Shown here piece after piece: positions 27,326 to 36,337 of a stretch of 64,000 nt of DNA. The stretch spans positions 1,302,001 through 1,366,000 of the forward strand of contig CAVPSV010000004.1 of NCBI GenBank assembly GCA_963708625.1, in the 5' to 3' direction. The DNA is from DASXIF01 sp036498145 (lineage in GTDB: Bacteria > Actinomycetota > Actinomycetes > Mycobacteriales > Jatrophihabitantaceae). The translations under genes and the position numbers were made by a program. The notes beneath the pieces were generated by a model, which searched no databases, was not told where the DNA came from, and worked only from the letters and a program-made list of their open reading frames with translations. How positions within the stretch are numbered: position 1 is the stretch's first letter; every line of letters begins with the position of its first letter.

Positions 27326-28321
27326 ATGTCCCAGGGCCGAGCGGAACCTCCGCGCCGGCGTCGCGGGAGTACCGGAGCGAGTACCCGTGGTGATCCACCT
27401 GGCGACGCGGCGGCTACGCCGGACCTGACGATCAGCGGGCCCGACACGCCCGGCCCGAGCGCCGCAGCGAATTCGGGCGAACCCGCGCCGGCCCGATCCA
27501 GGCCACGGCGGCGGCGCGGTGGTCGCAGGCGCGGCGCGGCCGCCGGGCGGGTGGACCCGGGCAACGCGTCCAGCGGTGCGAGCAAGACTCCCGCTGGCAA
27601 TGATCCGGGCGCGACTGGTGCCCCGGCAACAGACGTGCGACCTCAGCCGAAGGCCGGCACAGCTGGTGCACCTGGTCCAGCCGGCACAGGCGGTGCAGCC
27701 GGCGCAGCCCGCGGCAGGTCAGCAAACACCGGGAAAGCCAACGGCTCGAGTAACTCCGCGAAAGGGCGTTCCGCCTCGCGGTCTCGAGCCAAGGCGGCCG
27801 GCAAGACCGGCGCGAACGCCAAAGCTGCCAGCACCGGCAAGGGCGGCAACACGGGCCGCAGCGACCGCAAGTCGAAACGCACCTGGATGCGCCGGGTGGA
27901 CGAATTCAGCGCGGGCGGATTGGTACTCGACCTCGACGGCGACGTGCCTCGCGGGGCGCTGATCGGGCGCACGGACAAGCTCGGCCGATTGCTCTGGTCG
28001 CTGCCGAAGGGCCACATCGAGCAGGGGGAGACCGCCGAGCAGGCCGCGGTTCGCGAGGTCGCCGAGGAGACGGGCATCAGCGGCGTCATCGTCGGCGAGC
28101 TCGGCACGATCGACTTCTGGTTCGTGGCCGAGGGACGTCGCATCCACAAGACCGTGCGGCACTTCCTGATGCGCGCGGTGGGCGGTGAACTCTCCGATGC
28201 AGACATCGAGGTCACCGCGGTCGCGTGGGTCCCGCTGCCGGAGATCGCCGACCAGCTGGCCTATCCCGACGAACGCGGCCTCGTCGAGACGGCCGGACGG
28301 ATGCTGGCGGAATCGGCGTGA
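27326..28321 (+). CDS. Nudix hydrolase with long basic low-complexity N-terminus (MutT4-like)
   Basis: The 331-residue protein has a disordered first 190 residues rich in Arg, Gly, Ala, Ser and Lys, then a Nudix domain: FSAGGLVLDLDGDVPRGALIGR, LLWSLPKGHIEQGE and the Nudix box with REVAEETGISG. Nudix enzymes cut nucleoside diphosphates linked to another group; the substrate here is unknown. The position between cca and the DUF6049-murJ pair matches the mycobacterial mutT4 locus. Its TGA overlaps the next GTG. The N-terminal basic region may bind nucleic acid, which is inference from composition. Confidence 0.88.
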   Translation: MSQGRAEPPRRRRGSTGASTRGDPPGDAAATPDLTISGPDTPGPSAAANSGEPAPARSRPRRRRGGRRRGAAAGRVDPGNASSGASKTPAGNDPGATGAPATDVRPQPKAGTAGAPGPAGTGGAAGAARGRSANTGKANGSSNSAKGRSASRSRAKAAGKTGANAKAASTGKGGNTGRSDRKSKRTWMRRVDEFSAGGLVLDLDGDVPRGALIGRTDKLGRLLWSLPKGHIEQGETAEQAAVREVAEETGISGVIVGELGTIDFWFVAEGRRIHKTVRHFLMRAVGGELSDADIEVTAVAWVPLPEIADQLAYPDERGLVETAGRMLAESA

Positions 28322-30567
28322 GGCCGGGCCGGGTCGTCCGGCGCGGGGGTCCTGCCACTGCCGCGGTCGTCGCTTTGGCGGCGCTCGCCGTGCTCTTCAT
28401 GCTCGCGCCGGGCCTGGCGGCCGCGGTCCCGGCAGGCGCCGCAGCGCAGCCCCCGTCGACGCACTCGATGCGCTCCACCGGGCGGGCCCAACCCCTCGAC
28501 GCGAAGAGCCTCACGCTCAGCGTCATCGACGTACTGCCGTCCACCCCGCCGGCGACCGCGGCGAAGTCGTCACTCACCGTGACCTTGCAGCTACGCAACA
28601 ACACCGACCAGAACCTGCCCACGGTGACCGTCATCGGCCAGCGCGGCGATCCCATCAGCACCCGCAGCGCGCTCGATAGCGCTATCAACAATCCGCAGCC
28701 ACCGAGCCCGGGCCTCCTCGCGCCGTTGACCACCGCCAAGCCCGTGCAGGCCAGCCTCGGGCCGCGCGGAACGGTCGCGGTCTCGTTCACCGTGGTCACG
28801 TCGACCGACACCTCCACCAGCCCGGGCCTATGCATCTGTCAGGACCGCATCTACCCGCTCTACTTCGCTGCCCACTCCACCGACATCAGCGGCGCGGACG
28901 TGGTGGTCGGCGCCACCGAAACCTTCGTGCCGGCTTTCGGCGACACCCCTCATCCGGCCCCGGTTCGCGTCGCGTGGGTGTGGCCGTTGCTCGAGCGGCC
29001 GCATCGGCTCATCGGCGACGACACGTTCTCCGACGACGATCTGGCCTACCTGGTCTCCGGCGGCCGGCTGGACCGGGCGCTGCAGGTGGTGGAGATCGTC
29101 GCCAATCACGGGCTGGCGATGACGCTTGTGGTCGACCCGGATTTGATCGACGAGTTGGCCGTGATGGCGTCCGGCAACTACAGCGTGCTGAGCAAGGGCA
29201 AGACCGTGGCCGGGACGGGCACGGCGGCTGCGAAGACGTGGCTGGCCCGGCTGCGCGCGGTGCTCACCGCCGACCCGAACCTGCAGCTGGACTTCACCGC
29301 ACCGGCCGACCCCGACGTCGAGTCACTCACCCGCAACGGGCTGACCTGGAGTGACGTGCTCAGCTCGGCGCAAATGGCACGGGTCACCGCGGCGCTCGGC
29401 GGCCGGCCGCTGTCGTCAACCGTCGCCTGGCCGGTGGACGGTCTGGTCAGCAGCGACACCCTCGCCACCCTGGTGCGCACCGGTGCGACCTCGGTCGTGG
29501 TGTCGGACGCCTCACTGCCCAGCGCGTCGGGCGCAGGGTCGACGGGCAGCCAACTGGCCACACTGCAGACCGCCGGCGGCGCGGTGGACGCGGACGTCAC
29601 GCAGAGCGACATCCAACGGTTCGTACCCTCGGCGATCTCCTACGCCGGCGACGGCTCGCCCACCACACTGCCGCAACTGGTGTCCGAGGTTGCCATCGAC
29701 GCGGTGGCCTCCCCGGACACGTCCGGCTTCGTCGTGCTCGCCCCGCCGCGGGCGGTGAACCCCATCGACCCGGCCGCCGCTGCCCGGGCGCTGCGTGCCA
29801 CCGCAGCCGCCCCGTGGTCGACGTCGATCACGCTGCAGGATGCGGCACACACGGTTGCCTCCGGTGACTTCGGCCAACTGGTGCCGCCGCCACCGACCAA
29901 CGGCGGCCTACCCCCGGAGTCCATCGACGCGGCCCGGGAGGTGTCGACGAAACTCCCGGCACTGGACACCATGCTCAGCACCGCCGATGCCTCGAACGTG
30001 CTCGGCGCGCTGCCCGCGGCGGTGCAACGCGTGGAGTCCGCGGCCTGGCGGCAGGACCCCGGTGCCGGTGCCGACGCTGCCGAGCAACTCACCGCGCGGA
30101 TCGACTCGATCGAGTCGGCGGTGCGGATCGTCCGCCCGGTCAACGGTTCCTACACGCTCGCCAGCAGCAACTCGCCGCTACCGGTGACGGTGGAGAACAC
30201 GCTCAGCGTGCCGGTGACGATCACGGTGCAGGTGTCCGCCGTCAACGATCTGCCCGGCTTCCGCGCCTCGCCCGTACGGCGCCAGACCATCGCGCCGAAC
30301 TCCAAAGTGATCTTGCACGTGCCGACGCACGTGGAGCGCACCGGCAAGTTCGAGGTACAGGCGGTGCTGCTCACGCCGAGCGGCGCCCCGATCGGCGATC
30401 CTGTCTTCGTGTCCGTGCACAGCACTGCACTCGGCACCATCGGACTGATCATCACCGTGGTGGCGGCCGTGGTGCTCGTCCTCGCCCTGGTCGTGCGGCT
30501 GCTGCGCAGACTGCGCCGGCGGCCACCGCCGGCTGTCGCCACCGATCGGGAACGAGTACTGACGTGA
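28318..30567 (+). CDS. DUF6049-type secreted/membrane protein, partner of MurJ
   Basis: The 749-residue protein starts at GTG 28318, overlapping the Nudix stop. A signal or membrane segment (TAAVVALAALAVLFMLAPGLAAA) is followed by a large extracytoplasmic part with strands such as LTVTLQLRNNTDQNLP and repeated surface turns, then a C-terminal helix (GLIITVVAAVVLVLALVV) and RRLRRR. It sits directly before murJ with a 4-base overlap, as Rv3909 does before Rv3910. No catalytic motif is visible. A role in cell-wall precursor handling is inferred from this fixed position. Confidence 0.78.
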   Translation: MRPGRVVRRGGPATAAVVALAALAVLFMLAPGLAAAVPAGAAAQPPSTHSMRSTGRAQPLDAKSLTLSVIDVLPSTPPATAAKSSLTVTLQLRNNTDQNLPTVTVIGQRGDPISTRSALDSAINNPQPPSPGLLAPLTTAKPVQASLGPRGTVAVSFTVVTSTDTSTSPGLCICQDRIYPLYFAAHSTDISGADVVVGATETFVPAFGDTPHPAPVRVAWVWPLLERPHRLIGDDTFSDDDLAYLVSGGRLDRALQVVEIVANHGLAMTLVVDPDLIDELAVMASGNYSVLSKGKTVAGTGTAAAKTWLARLRAVLTADPNLQLDFTAPADPDVESLTRNGLTWSDVLSSAQMARVTAALGGRPLSSTVAWPVDGLVSSDTLATLVRTGATSVVVSDASLPSASGAGSTGSQLATLQTAGGAVDADVTQSDIQRFVPSAISYAGDGSPTTLPQLVSEVAIDAVASPDTSGFVVLAPPRAVNPIDPAAAARALRATAAAPWSTSITLQDAAHTVASGDFGQLVPPPPTNGGLPPESIDAAREVSTKLPALDTMLSTADASNVLGALPAAVQRVESAAWRQDPGAGADAAEQLTARIDSIESAVRIVRPVNGSYTLASSNSPLPVTVENTLSVPVTITVQVSAVNDLPGFRASPVRRQTIAPNSKVILHVPTHVERTGKFEVQAVLLTPSGAPIGDPVFVSVHSTALGTIGLIITVVAAVVLVLALVVRLLRRLRRRPPPAVATDRERVLT

Positions 30568-32564
30568 CCGAGGCCGACGGCGGCTGGAGCGAGCCGTCGC
30601 TCTACAGCGGCGGTGGGGTGGTCCAGCCGCCGACGTTGAGCAACGCCGATCCGATGACCGGCGTGTTCGCTCTCGACTGGGCCTTCGCGGGTCCATGGGC
30701 GGCCGACGAGCCGGCCCGGCACGAACCCCAGTGGAGTCAGCCGACCTACGTCGGTCGCCGGCGGCATCGGCCACGCCGAGGAGCCGAGCGCGCCGCTGCC
30801 GCCCGGCCAGCCGCGCCCCCCGCGCCATCGGTCACCGCCGGCGCGGCTGTCTACGGGAGCGCCACCCAGGCTCCCGACGTCGTCGGGCCCGTCTCCTCGG
30901 CAGCCGCGCCGGCCGGCGCGGAACAGGACCAGGCGGCAGGGCCGGAGATCGCCCCCGGCCGTGCCGTCGACGTTGGTACGAACCGGGGTCTGCTCGCCGC
31001 GAGCCGGTCGATGGCGGTAGCGAGCCTGGTCAGCCGGGTCACCGGGTTCCTGCGCTCGAGCATGCTCGTCGCCGCAATCGGGGTCGGGCTCGTCGGCGAC
31101 TCGTACAACCTGGCGAACAACTTCCCGAACATGGTGTACGAGCTGCTGCTCGGCGGGGTGCTGTCCAGCGTGCTCGTGCCCTTGCTGGTGCACGCCCAGG
31201 AAGAGGACTCCGACGACGGCTACGCGTACACGCAGCGGTTGCTGTCGGTCGCCACCGCCGCGCTGGCGGTGATGACCTTGCTCGCGGTGGCGTGCGCGCC
31301 GCTGATCGCGGGAGCCTTCGTCAGCGACCACTCGCAGCGCCACCTGACCACCCTGTTCGCCACCCTGCTGCTGCCGGAGATCTTCTTCTACGGCGTAGGT
31401 GCCATGTTCATGGCGGTGCTCAACATCCGGCACAGCTACGCCCCGGGCGCGTGGTCACCCGTCCTCAACAACGTCATCATGATCATCACGATCGGCGTGT
31501 TCTGGGCACTGCCCGGCCCGCACACCCTCAGCCCGTCCTCGATCACCACGACTCAGGTGCTCGTGCTCGGCATCGGCACCACGCTTGGCATCGCCGCCCA
31601 GGCGCTGGTGCTGATCCCCTCGCTGCGTCGTACCGGATTCGGCTGGCGATGGCGCTTCCGCGCCCGGCCGAACGAGCTCGGCCGCATGCGCGAGGTCGGC
31701 GGCCTCGCGGGCTGGGTGCTGGGGTACGTGGTGGCCAGCCAGATCGGCGTCACCGTGATCGCGGAGGTCGGCGGCCGGCGGAACACGTTCACCATCTTCA
31801 CCAATGCCGATCTGCTGCTGCAGATGCCGTACGGGATCCTGGTGGTCTCCCTGCTCACAGCGCTGATGCCGCGGCTGTCGCGTTCGGCCGCGCGCGGTCG
31901 CACCGACGCCGTCGTCGACGACTTGTCGCTCGGGGCGCGGCTGTCCGCGATCGCGCTCGTCCCGGTGACGGCCGCCCTGATCGTCCTGGGTCCAGTGTTG
32001 TGCGTGGTCCTGTTCGGCTACGGAGAGACCTCGGCCGCGGACGGCCGGCTGATCGGCACCGCGCTGGCCGCTTCGGCGTTCGGCCTGTTCCCGTTCGCGG
32101 TGGTGATGTTGCAGCTGCGCGTGTTCTACGCGATGCGGGACGGGCGCACTCCCACGTTGATCAACATCTGCATGGTGGCGACGAAGGTGGCCATCGTGCT
32201 GATCTGCACCCAGCTCGTGCACAGCCAGGCCCACGTCGCCGAGTCACTCACGGTGGCCACCTCCGCCTCCTACGTCGTCGGGGCTGTCGCCGGGCACATG
32301 GCGCTCACCCGTCGGCTCGGCCGGCTGGGCTGGCGCCGGGTCGCGCTCACCACGGCGCGCATCGGCGCGGCCTCGATCGCCGGCGGCGCGGTTGCGCTAG
32401 TGATCGTGCTCGCGCTGACCGGCGCGCTCGGCCACGGTCACGCCGGCGCGCTGAGCAGCCTGGTCGCCGGCGGGCTGGCCGGCGCCGCGGTACTGGCCGT
32501 GGTCGCCTGGCGGATGCGCATCCCGGAGATCCAGGACGTCGTGGCCGCCGCGCGTCGGCGCTGA
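30564..32564 (+). CDS. murJ: Lipid II flippase MurJ (MviN)
   Basis: The 666-residue protein has a cytoplasmic Pro/Arg-rich N-terminus of about 145 residues and then about 14 membrane helices. LLAASRSMAVASLVSRVTGFLRS, NLANNFPNMVYELLLGGVLSSVLVPLL and NADLLLQMPYGILVVSLLTALMPRLSR are the conserved MurJ segments. It moves lipid II across the membrane. Unlike the mycobacterial protein it has no C-terminal pseudokinase and extracytoplasmic domain; the last 20 residues are a short basic tail. Its GTG overlaps the preceding stop. The usual sigM gene does not follow. Confidence 0.93.
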   Translation: MTEADGGWSEPSLYSGGGVVQPPTLSNADPMTGVFALDWAFAGPWAADEPARHEPQWSQPTYVGRRRHRPRRGAERAAAARPAAPPAPSVTAGAAVYGSATQAPDVVGPVSSAAAPAGAEQDQAAGPEIAPGRAVDVGTNRGLLAASRSMAVASLVSRVTGFLRSSMLVAAIGVGLVGDSYNLANNFPNMVYELLLGGVLSSVLVPLLVHAQEEDSDDGYAYTQRLLSVATAALAVMTLLAVACAPLIAGAFVSDHSQRHLTTLFATLLLPEIFFYGVGAMFMAVLNIRHSYAPGAWSPVLNNVIMIITIGVFWALPGPHTLSPSSITTTQVLVLGIGTTLGIAAQALVLIPSLRRTGFGWRWRFRARPNELGRMREVGGLAGWVLGYVVASQIGVTVIAEVGGRRNTFTIFTNADLLLQMPYGILVVSLLTALMPRLSRSAARGRTDAVVDDLSLGARLSAIALVPVTAALIVLGPVLCVVLFGYGETSAADGRLIGTALAASAFGLFPFAVVMLQLRVFYAMRDGRTPTLINICMVATKVAIVLICTQLVHSQAHVAESLTVATSASYVVGAVAGHMALTRRLGRLGWRRVALTTARIGAASIAGGAVALVIVLALTGALGHGHAGALSSLVAGGLAGAAVLAVVAWRMRIPEIQDVVAAARRR

Positions 32565-32569
32565 GCCCC

Positions 32570-32595
32570 GGAATGTTGCAGTCCCTAGAATCGTT
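32570..32595 (+). promoter_or_regulatory. Sigma-R/SigH-type promoter of trxB
   Basis: GGAAT (32570-32574), 18 bases, then GTT (32593-32595) matches the consensus GGAAT-N18-GTT of the thiol-stress sigma factors SigR and SigH. These are known to drive thioredoxin genes in Streptomyces and Mycobacterium. The trxB start is 75 bases downstream. Confidence 0.72.
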
Positions 32596-32669
32596 GACGA
32601 TCCAGGTCGTCAGTGGGACCAGCGTTCGCGGGATCAGCCCGCCGCGACCGACGTAGTGAAAGAGGACTC

Positions 32670-33671
32670 GTGACCGAACTGCGCCCTACTTCACCGGGCA
32701 GCAACCACCGTCAGGTCATCATCATCGGCTCCGGCCCGGCCGGGTACACCGCGGCCCTGTACACCGCTCGCGCGGACATGCAACCGCTGGTGTTCGAGGG
32801 CTCGCAGTACGGCGGCGCGCTGATGAACACCACGGACGTGGAGAACTACCCCGGCTTCCCGGACGGGATCATGGGCCCGGAACTGATGGCACAGATCCGC
32901 GCGCAAGCCGAACGCTTCGGCGCGGAGCTGGTCAGCGACGACGTGGTCTCGGTCGACCTTGTCGACCCGGTCAAGCTGGTGCGCACCCACGGCGCCGAGT
33001 ACACCGCGGACTCGGTGATCCTGGCGATGGGTTCGGCCTACCGAAAGCTGGGCGTGGCCCGCGAGGACGAGCTGTCCGGGCACGGTGTGTCCTGGTGTGC
33101 CACCTGCGACGGGTTCTTCTTCCGCGACCTGGACATCGCGGTCGTGGGTGGTGGCGACACTGCCATGGAGGAGGCGACGTTCCTGAGCCGGTTTGCCCGC
33201 TCGGTGACCGTGGTGCATCGCCGCGGGTCGCTGCGCGCAAGCCGGATCATGGCCGACCGCGCCGAGGCCGACCCGAAGATCCGATGGGAATGGAATGCCG
33301 CCGTCGACCGGATCCTGGGCGACGACGCCGTCACCGGCGTCGTGTTGCGCGACACCGGCACGGGCGCGGAACGGATGCTGGACGTCAACGGCCTGTTCAT
33401 CGCCATCGGGCACGACCCGCGCAGTGAGTTGGTCCGCGGCCAGGTCGACCTCGACGACGAGGGCTACATCCGGACCACGGTCGGCACCCGAACAAATCTC
33501 GCCGGCGTGTTCGCGGCCGGAGACGTCGTGGATCACGTCTATCGTCAGGCTGTCACCGCGGCGGGAACGGGTTGTCAGGCGGCGCTGGATGCCGAGCGCT
33601 ACCTGGCGGCGCTGGCCGACGCGCGTGGGCAGGGATTGTCCGACGCGGCGCTGACCGCAGACCGGGCCTGA
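32670..33671 (+). CDS. trxB: Thioredoxin reductase
   Basis: The 333-residue protein has FAD-binding IIIGSGPAGYTAALYTARAD, MNTTDVENYPGFPDGIMGPEL, the redox-active WCATCDGFFF, NADPH-binding VVGGGDTAMEEATFLSRFA and the C-terminal GVFAAGDVVDHVYRQAVTAAG. It passes electrons from NADPH to thioredoxin. The GTG at 32670 is chosen because AAAGAGGA sits about 4 bases upstream; the longer frame overlaps murJ's downstream promoter. trxA follows after 110 bases. Thiol-stress control is suggested by the promoter at 32570-32595. Confidence 0.96.
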   Translation: MTELRPTSPGSNHRQVIIIGSGPAGYTAALYTARADMQPLVFEGSQYGGALMNTTDVENYPGFPDGIMGPELMAQIRAQAERFGAELVSDDVVSVDLVDPVKLVRTHGAEYTADSVILAMGSAYRKLGVAREDELSGHGVSWCATCDGFFFRDLDIAVVGGGDTAMEEATFLSRFARSVTVVHRRGSLRASRIMADRAEADPKIRWEWNAAVDRILGDDAVTGVVLRDTGTGAERMLDVNGLFIAIGHDPRSELVRGQVDLDDEGYIRTTVGTRTNLAGVFAAGDVVDHVYRQAVTAAGTGCQAALDAERYLAALADARGQGLSDAALTADRA

Positions 33672-33781
33672 CGGGCATATCTCGGAGTGACCCGCAGCAC
33701 CTGTCGCGGGGAATGCCGGCACAGTGGCCGTGGTTCAACCGAACAGACGATGATCCGCCCCAGATCCGCAGGAGAGTAGAC

Positions 33782-34111
33782 ATGGGCAACAACACCAAGA
33801 CCGTCACCGACGCCAGCTTCGACGCCGACGTCCTGCAGGCCGACGGTCCGGTACTGGTCGACTTCTGGGCCGAGTGGTGCGGTCCGTGCCGGTTGGTAGC
33901 CCCGGTGCTCGAGGAGATCGCCGGCGAGTACGCCGAGAAGCTCACGGTCGCCAAGGTCAACATCGACGAGAACCCGGGCATCGCCCGCAATTACCAGATC
34001 ATGTCGATCCCGACCATGTCCGTCTTCTCCAAGGGCGAGATAGTCAAGACGATCGTGGGCGCCCGGCCGAAGGCCGCGATCCTCAAGGAGCTCGGCGAGT
34101 TCGTCGCCTGA
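33782..34111 (+). CDS. trxA: Thioredoxin
   Basis: The 109-residue protein contains the active site FWAEWCGPCRLVAPVLEEIA, cis-proline loop MSIPTMSVF and KVNIDENPGIARNY. It is a standard thioredoxin, reduced by the TrxB encoded upstream. ATG 33782 has GGAGA about 7 bases before it. The product corresponds to mycobacterial trxC at the same locus. Confidence 0.96.
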   Translation: MGNNTKTVTDASFDADVLQADGPVLVDFWAEWCGPCRLVAPVLEEIAGEYAEKLTVAKVNIDENPGIARNYQIMSIPTMSVFSKGEIVKTIVGARPKAAILKELGEFVA

Positions 34112-34328
34112 GCTGCCAGCCACACAGGTGTAAGAGGCGCCCGTCATCCAATCCGGTGACGGCCGCCTTGCTACGTCTCCGGCAACTCGGCGTGTCTCCG
34201 GCGGCTGGGGAGAGTATTGGGCTGGGGCAGAATGAGGTGATCGGCCGGCGCGTCGGCACCATCGGGGCGCCCGGCTGGGAGCATCGGCCGCGACAGACCT
34301 GACATCTGCAACCGACGAGGGAACGCCC
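34112..34328. other. 217-bp gap between trxA and cwlM
   Basis: The gap holds an imperfect pair CCGTCA (about 34141) / TGACGG (about 34158) that might weakly end the trx transcript, and GAGGG ahead of the cwlM start. I see no ORF of note and no clear promoter pair. Confidence 0.4.
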
Positions 34329-35441
34329 ATGCATGATCTCCGCCGCGGCGATACCGGTACCGCGGTCGGCGACGTGCGGGGCATGCTCGCGACGCTCGGC
34401 CTGCTGGCCAACACTGATCCGGCCACGTCGGAGGTGTTCGACGAGGACACCGAGCTCGCCATCCGGCACTTCCAGCAGCGCCGCGGCATGTCGGTGGACG
34501 GGGTTGTCGGTCCGGACACCTACGCCGCGCTGAACAGTGCGCACTGGCGCCTGGGCGATCGGGTTTTGGCGCACGACTCGGGCCAGCCGATGACCGGCGA
34601 CGACGTGCAGGCTTTGCAGACGCAGTTCATGGAGCTGGGCTACGACCTGCGCGCCGACGGCGTCTTCGGCGTCACCACGGCCGAGGCGACCCGCGGGTTC
34701 CAGCGTGACTACGGGCTGGTGGCTGACGGAGTGTGCGGGCCGGAGACGTTGCGCGCGCTGCGCCAGCTCGGCCGACGCGTGGTCGGGGGCAGCCCGCAGT
34801 TGCTACGCGAGTCGGCGGCAGTCGCCGAATCCGGGCCGAGCCTGCTCGGCAAGCGCATCGTGATCGATCCCGGCCACGGCGGCGACGACCAGGGCGTGGT
34901 GCACGACGAGTTGAGCGAGGCGGCGCTGGTCTGGGACCTGGCAAGCCGCCTCGACGGTCGCTTGAACGCGCTGGGGGTCCAGCCGTGGCTGACCCGCGGC
35001 CCACACACCGGCGCCACCGACGAACAGCGCGCCGCGCTGGCCAATGACGTCAGCGCCGACGTGGTCCTCTCGCTGCACGTCGACGGCTCAGCGTCGGCAC
35101 TCGCCAACGGCGTCAGCGCGTACTACTACGGCGGCACGTCGATCTCGACGATCGGCGAGCGGCTGGCCGACCTGGTGCAGCGCGAGCTGGTCGCCCGCAC
35201 CGGACTGCTGAACTGCCGCATCCACGGCAAGACGTGGGGACTACTGCGGCTGACGCGGATGCCGGCGATCCGCGTGGAGTTGGGCTATCTCACCTCGCCG
35301 GTGGACCGGGCTCGGCTGGTCGACCCGCTCTTCCGGGACACCGTGGCCGAGGGCCTGCTGGTCGCGGTGCAGCGGCTGTACCTGCCGGTCGAGGATGATC
35401 CGCCGACCGGCGTCTTCCGCATCCCCGCTGTCTTGTCCTGA
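34329..35441 (+). CDS. cwlM: CwlM-like peptidoglycan-synthesis regulator (amidase_3 fold)
   Basis: The 370-residue protein has two peptidoglycan-binding-1 repeats (about 4-70 and 84-150, each with DGVVGPDTYAAL-type endings) and an amidase_3 domain (about 175-360). Zinc ligands His183 (DPGHGG), Glu197 (LSEAAL) and His250 (LSLHVDG) and the catalytic-type Glu in RVELGYL are all present. There is no signal peptide. In mycobacteria the protein stays in the cytoplasm, is phosphorylated by PknB and activates MurA rather than cutting wall. The same role is inferred from locus and lack of export. A Thr near the C-terminus (DDPPTGVF) is a candidate phosphosite. Confidence 0.87.
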   Translation: MHDLRRGDTGTAVGDVRGMLATLGLLANTDPATSEVFDEDTELAIRHFQQRRGMSVDGVVGPDTYAALNSAHWRLGDRVLAHDSGQPMTGDDVQALQTQFMELGYDLRADGVFGVTTAEATRGFQRDYGLVADGVCGPETLRALRQLGRRVVGGSPQLLRESAAVAESGPSLLGKRIVIDPGHGGDDQGVVHDELSEAALVWDLASRLDGRLNALGVQPWLTRGPHTGATDEQRAALANDVSADVVLSLHVDGSASALANGVSAYYYGGTSISTIGERLADLVQRELVARTGLLNCRIHGKTWGLLRLTRMPAIRVELGYLTSPVDRARLVDPLFRDTVAEGLLVAVQRLYLPVEDDPPTGVFRIPAVLS

Positions 35442-35464
35442 GCGGGGCGTTACCGCAACCGGGA

Positions 35465-36217
35465 TTAGCGAGCCATCGCCGGCGACTGCATAGAGCCGAG
35501 CAGCCGCTCGATCGCGTATTCGACGTCTTCCTTCCAGGTCGCGGTGGTCTTGATGTCGAGCCGAAGTCGGGGCGTGTGCGGATGCGGCCGTACCGTCTTG
35601 AATCCGACCGCGAGCAGGTAGTCGGTCGGCAGCAGGCAGTCCACCGGACCGGATGGTGGCGATGGCATCAGCCGGCTCAGCACACCCCCAGTGCCCCCAG
35701 TGCCGCGACCGCGCGGCGTCAGCGCACCACCGCGCCGCCCGAAACCAGCCGCATTCGGAGCACCCTCAGGGTCCCGGTGCTCGTCTGTGGTCAGGGCCAT
35801 CCGCCCGAACGCCTCCAGCGCGCGAACGCCGCGCCGGGCCGCGTCCCGTGCTGCGCCCTGGACGAGCATGCGGCCCAGGCCGCCGCCGCGGAATTCCGGC
35901 ATGAGCCGTGCGGCCGTCACCAGCACCGCATCGGAGCTGACCGGCGAGGTGGGGAACGCGACCGATCGCGGCACGTAGGCAGGTGGTGCGTACAGCATGT
36001 AACCCGCGGGGACACCGTCGACGTAGACGAGCTGTCCGCAACTGCCCCATTCGAGCAGTGTGTCCGATACCCAGGCTTCCTTGTCCAGCTCCGCCGAGCC
36101 GGCGTCGCAGGCCCGCTCACCCGAGACCGGGTCGAGCTCCCAGAAGACGCAGGACCGGCAGCGCGGCGGCAGGTCGTCGAGGTTGTCGAGGGTCAGATTC
36201 ACCAGGCGGCGGGACAC
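35465..36217 (-). CDS. GNAT-family acetyltransferase (Rv3916c-like)
   Basis: The 250-residue protein starts at GTG 36217, with AGAAGGG 7 bases upstream. RRLVNLTLDNLDDLPPRCRSCVFWELDP opens it and includes a Cys-x-x-Cys; LVTAARLMPEFRGGGLGRMLVQGAARDA is the acetyl-CoA-binding R/Q-x-x-G-x-G/A motif. A Gly/Pro-rich insert (about 155-190) interrupts the domain before DCLLPTDYLLAVGFKTVRPHP. It probably acetylates an unknown amine. It occupies the same place between cwlM and parB as in mycobacteria. Confidence 0.8.
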   Translation of the reverse strand: MSRRLVNLTLDNLDDLPPRCRSCVFWELDPVSGERACDAGSAELDKEAWVSDTLLEWGSCGQLVYVDGVPAGYMLYAPPAYVPRSVAFPTSPVSSDAVLVTAARLMPEFRGGGLGRMLVQGAARDAARRGVRALEAFGRMALTTDEHRDPEGAPNAAGFGRRGGALTPRGRGTGGTGGVLSRLMPSPPSGPVDCLLPTDYLLAVGFKTVRPHPHTPRLRLDIKTTATWKEDVEYAIERLLGSMQSPAMAR

Positions 36218-36337
36218 CAGCGCACCCTTCTGCGGCCGAGCCAGGTTTGTTCGTCGCCATCGTAAGTTGCTGTGTGCGTCCTGCGCGAGGGCTGAGTGCG
36301 GGGTGGCTGCGGTGACCCCTCCCGGGGTGTCGAACGC

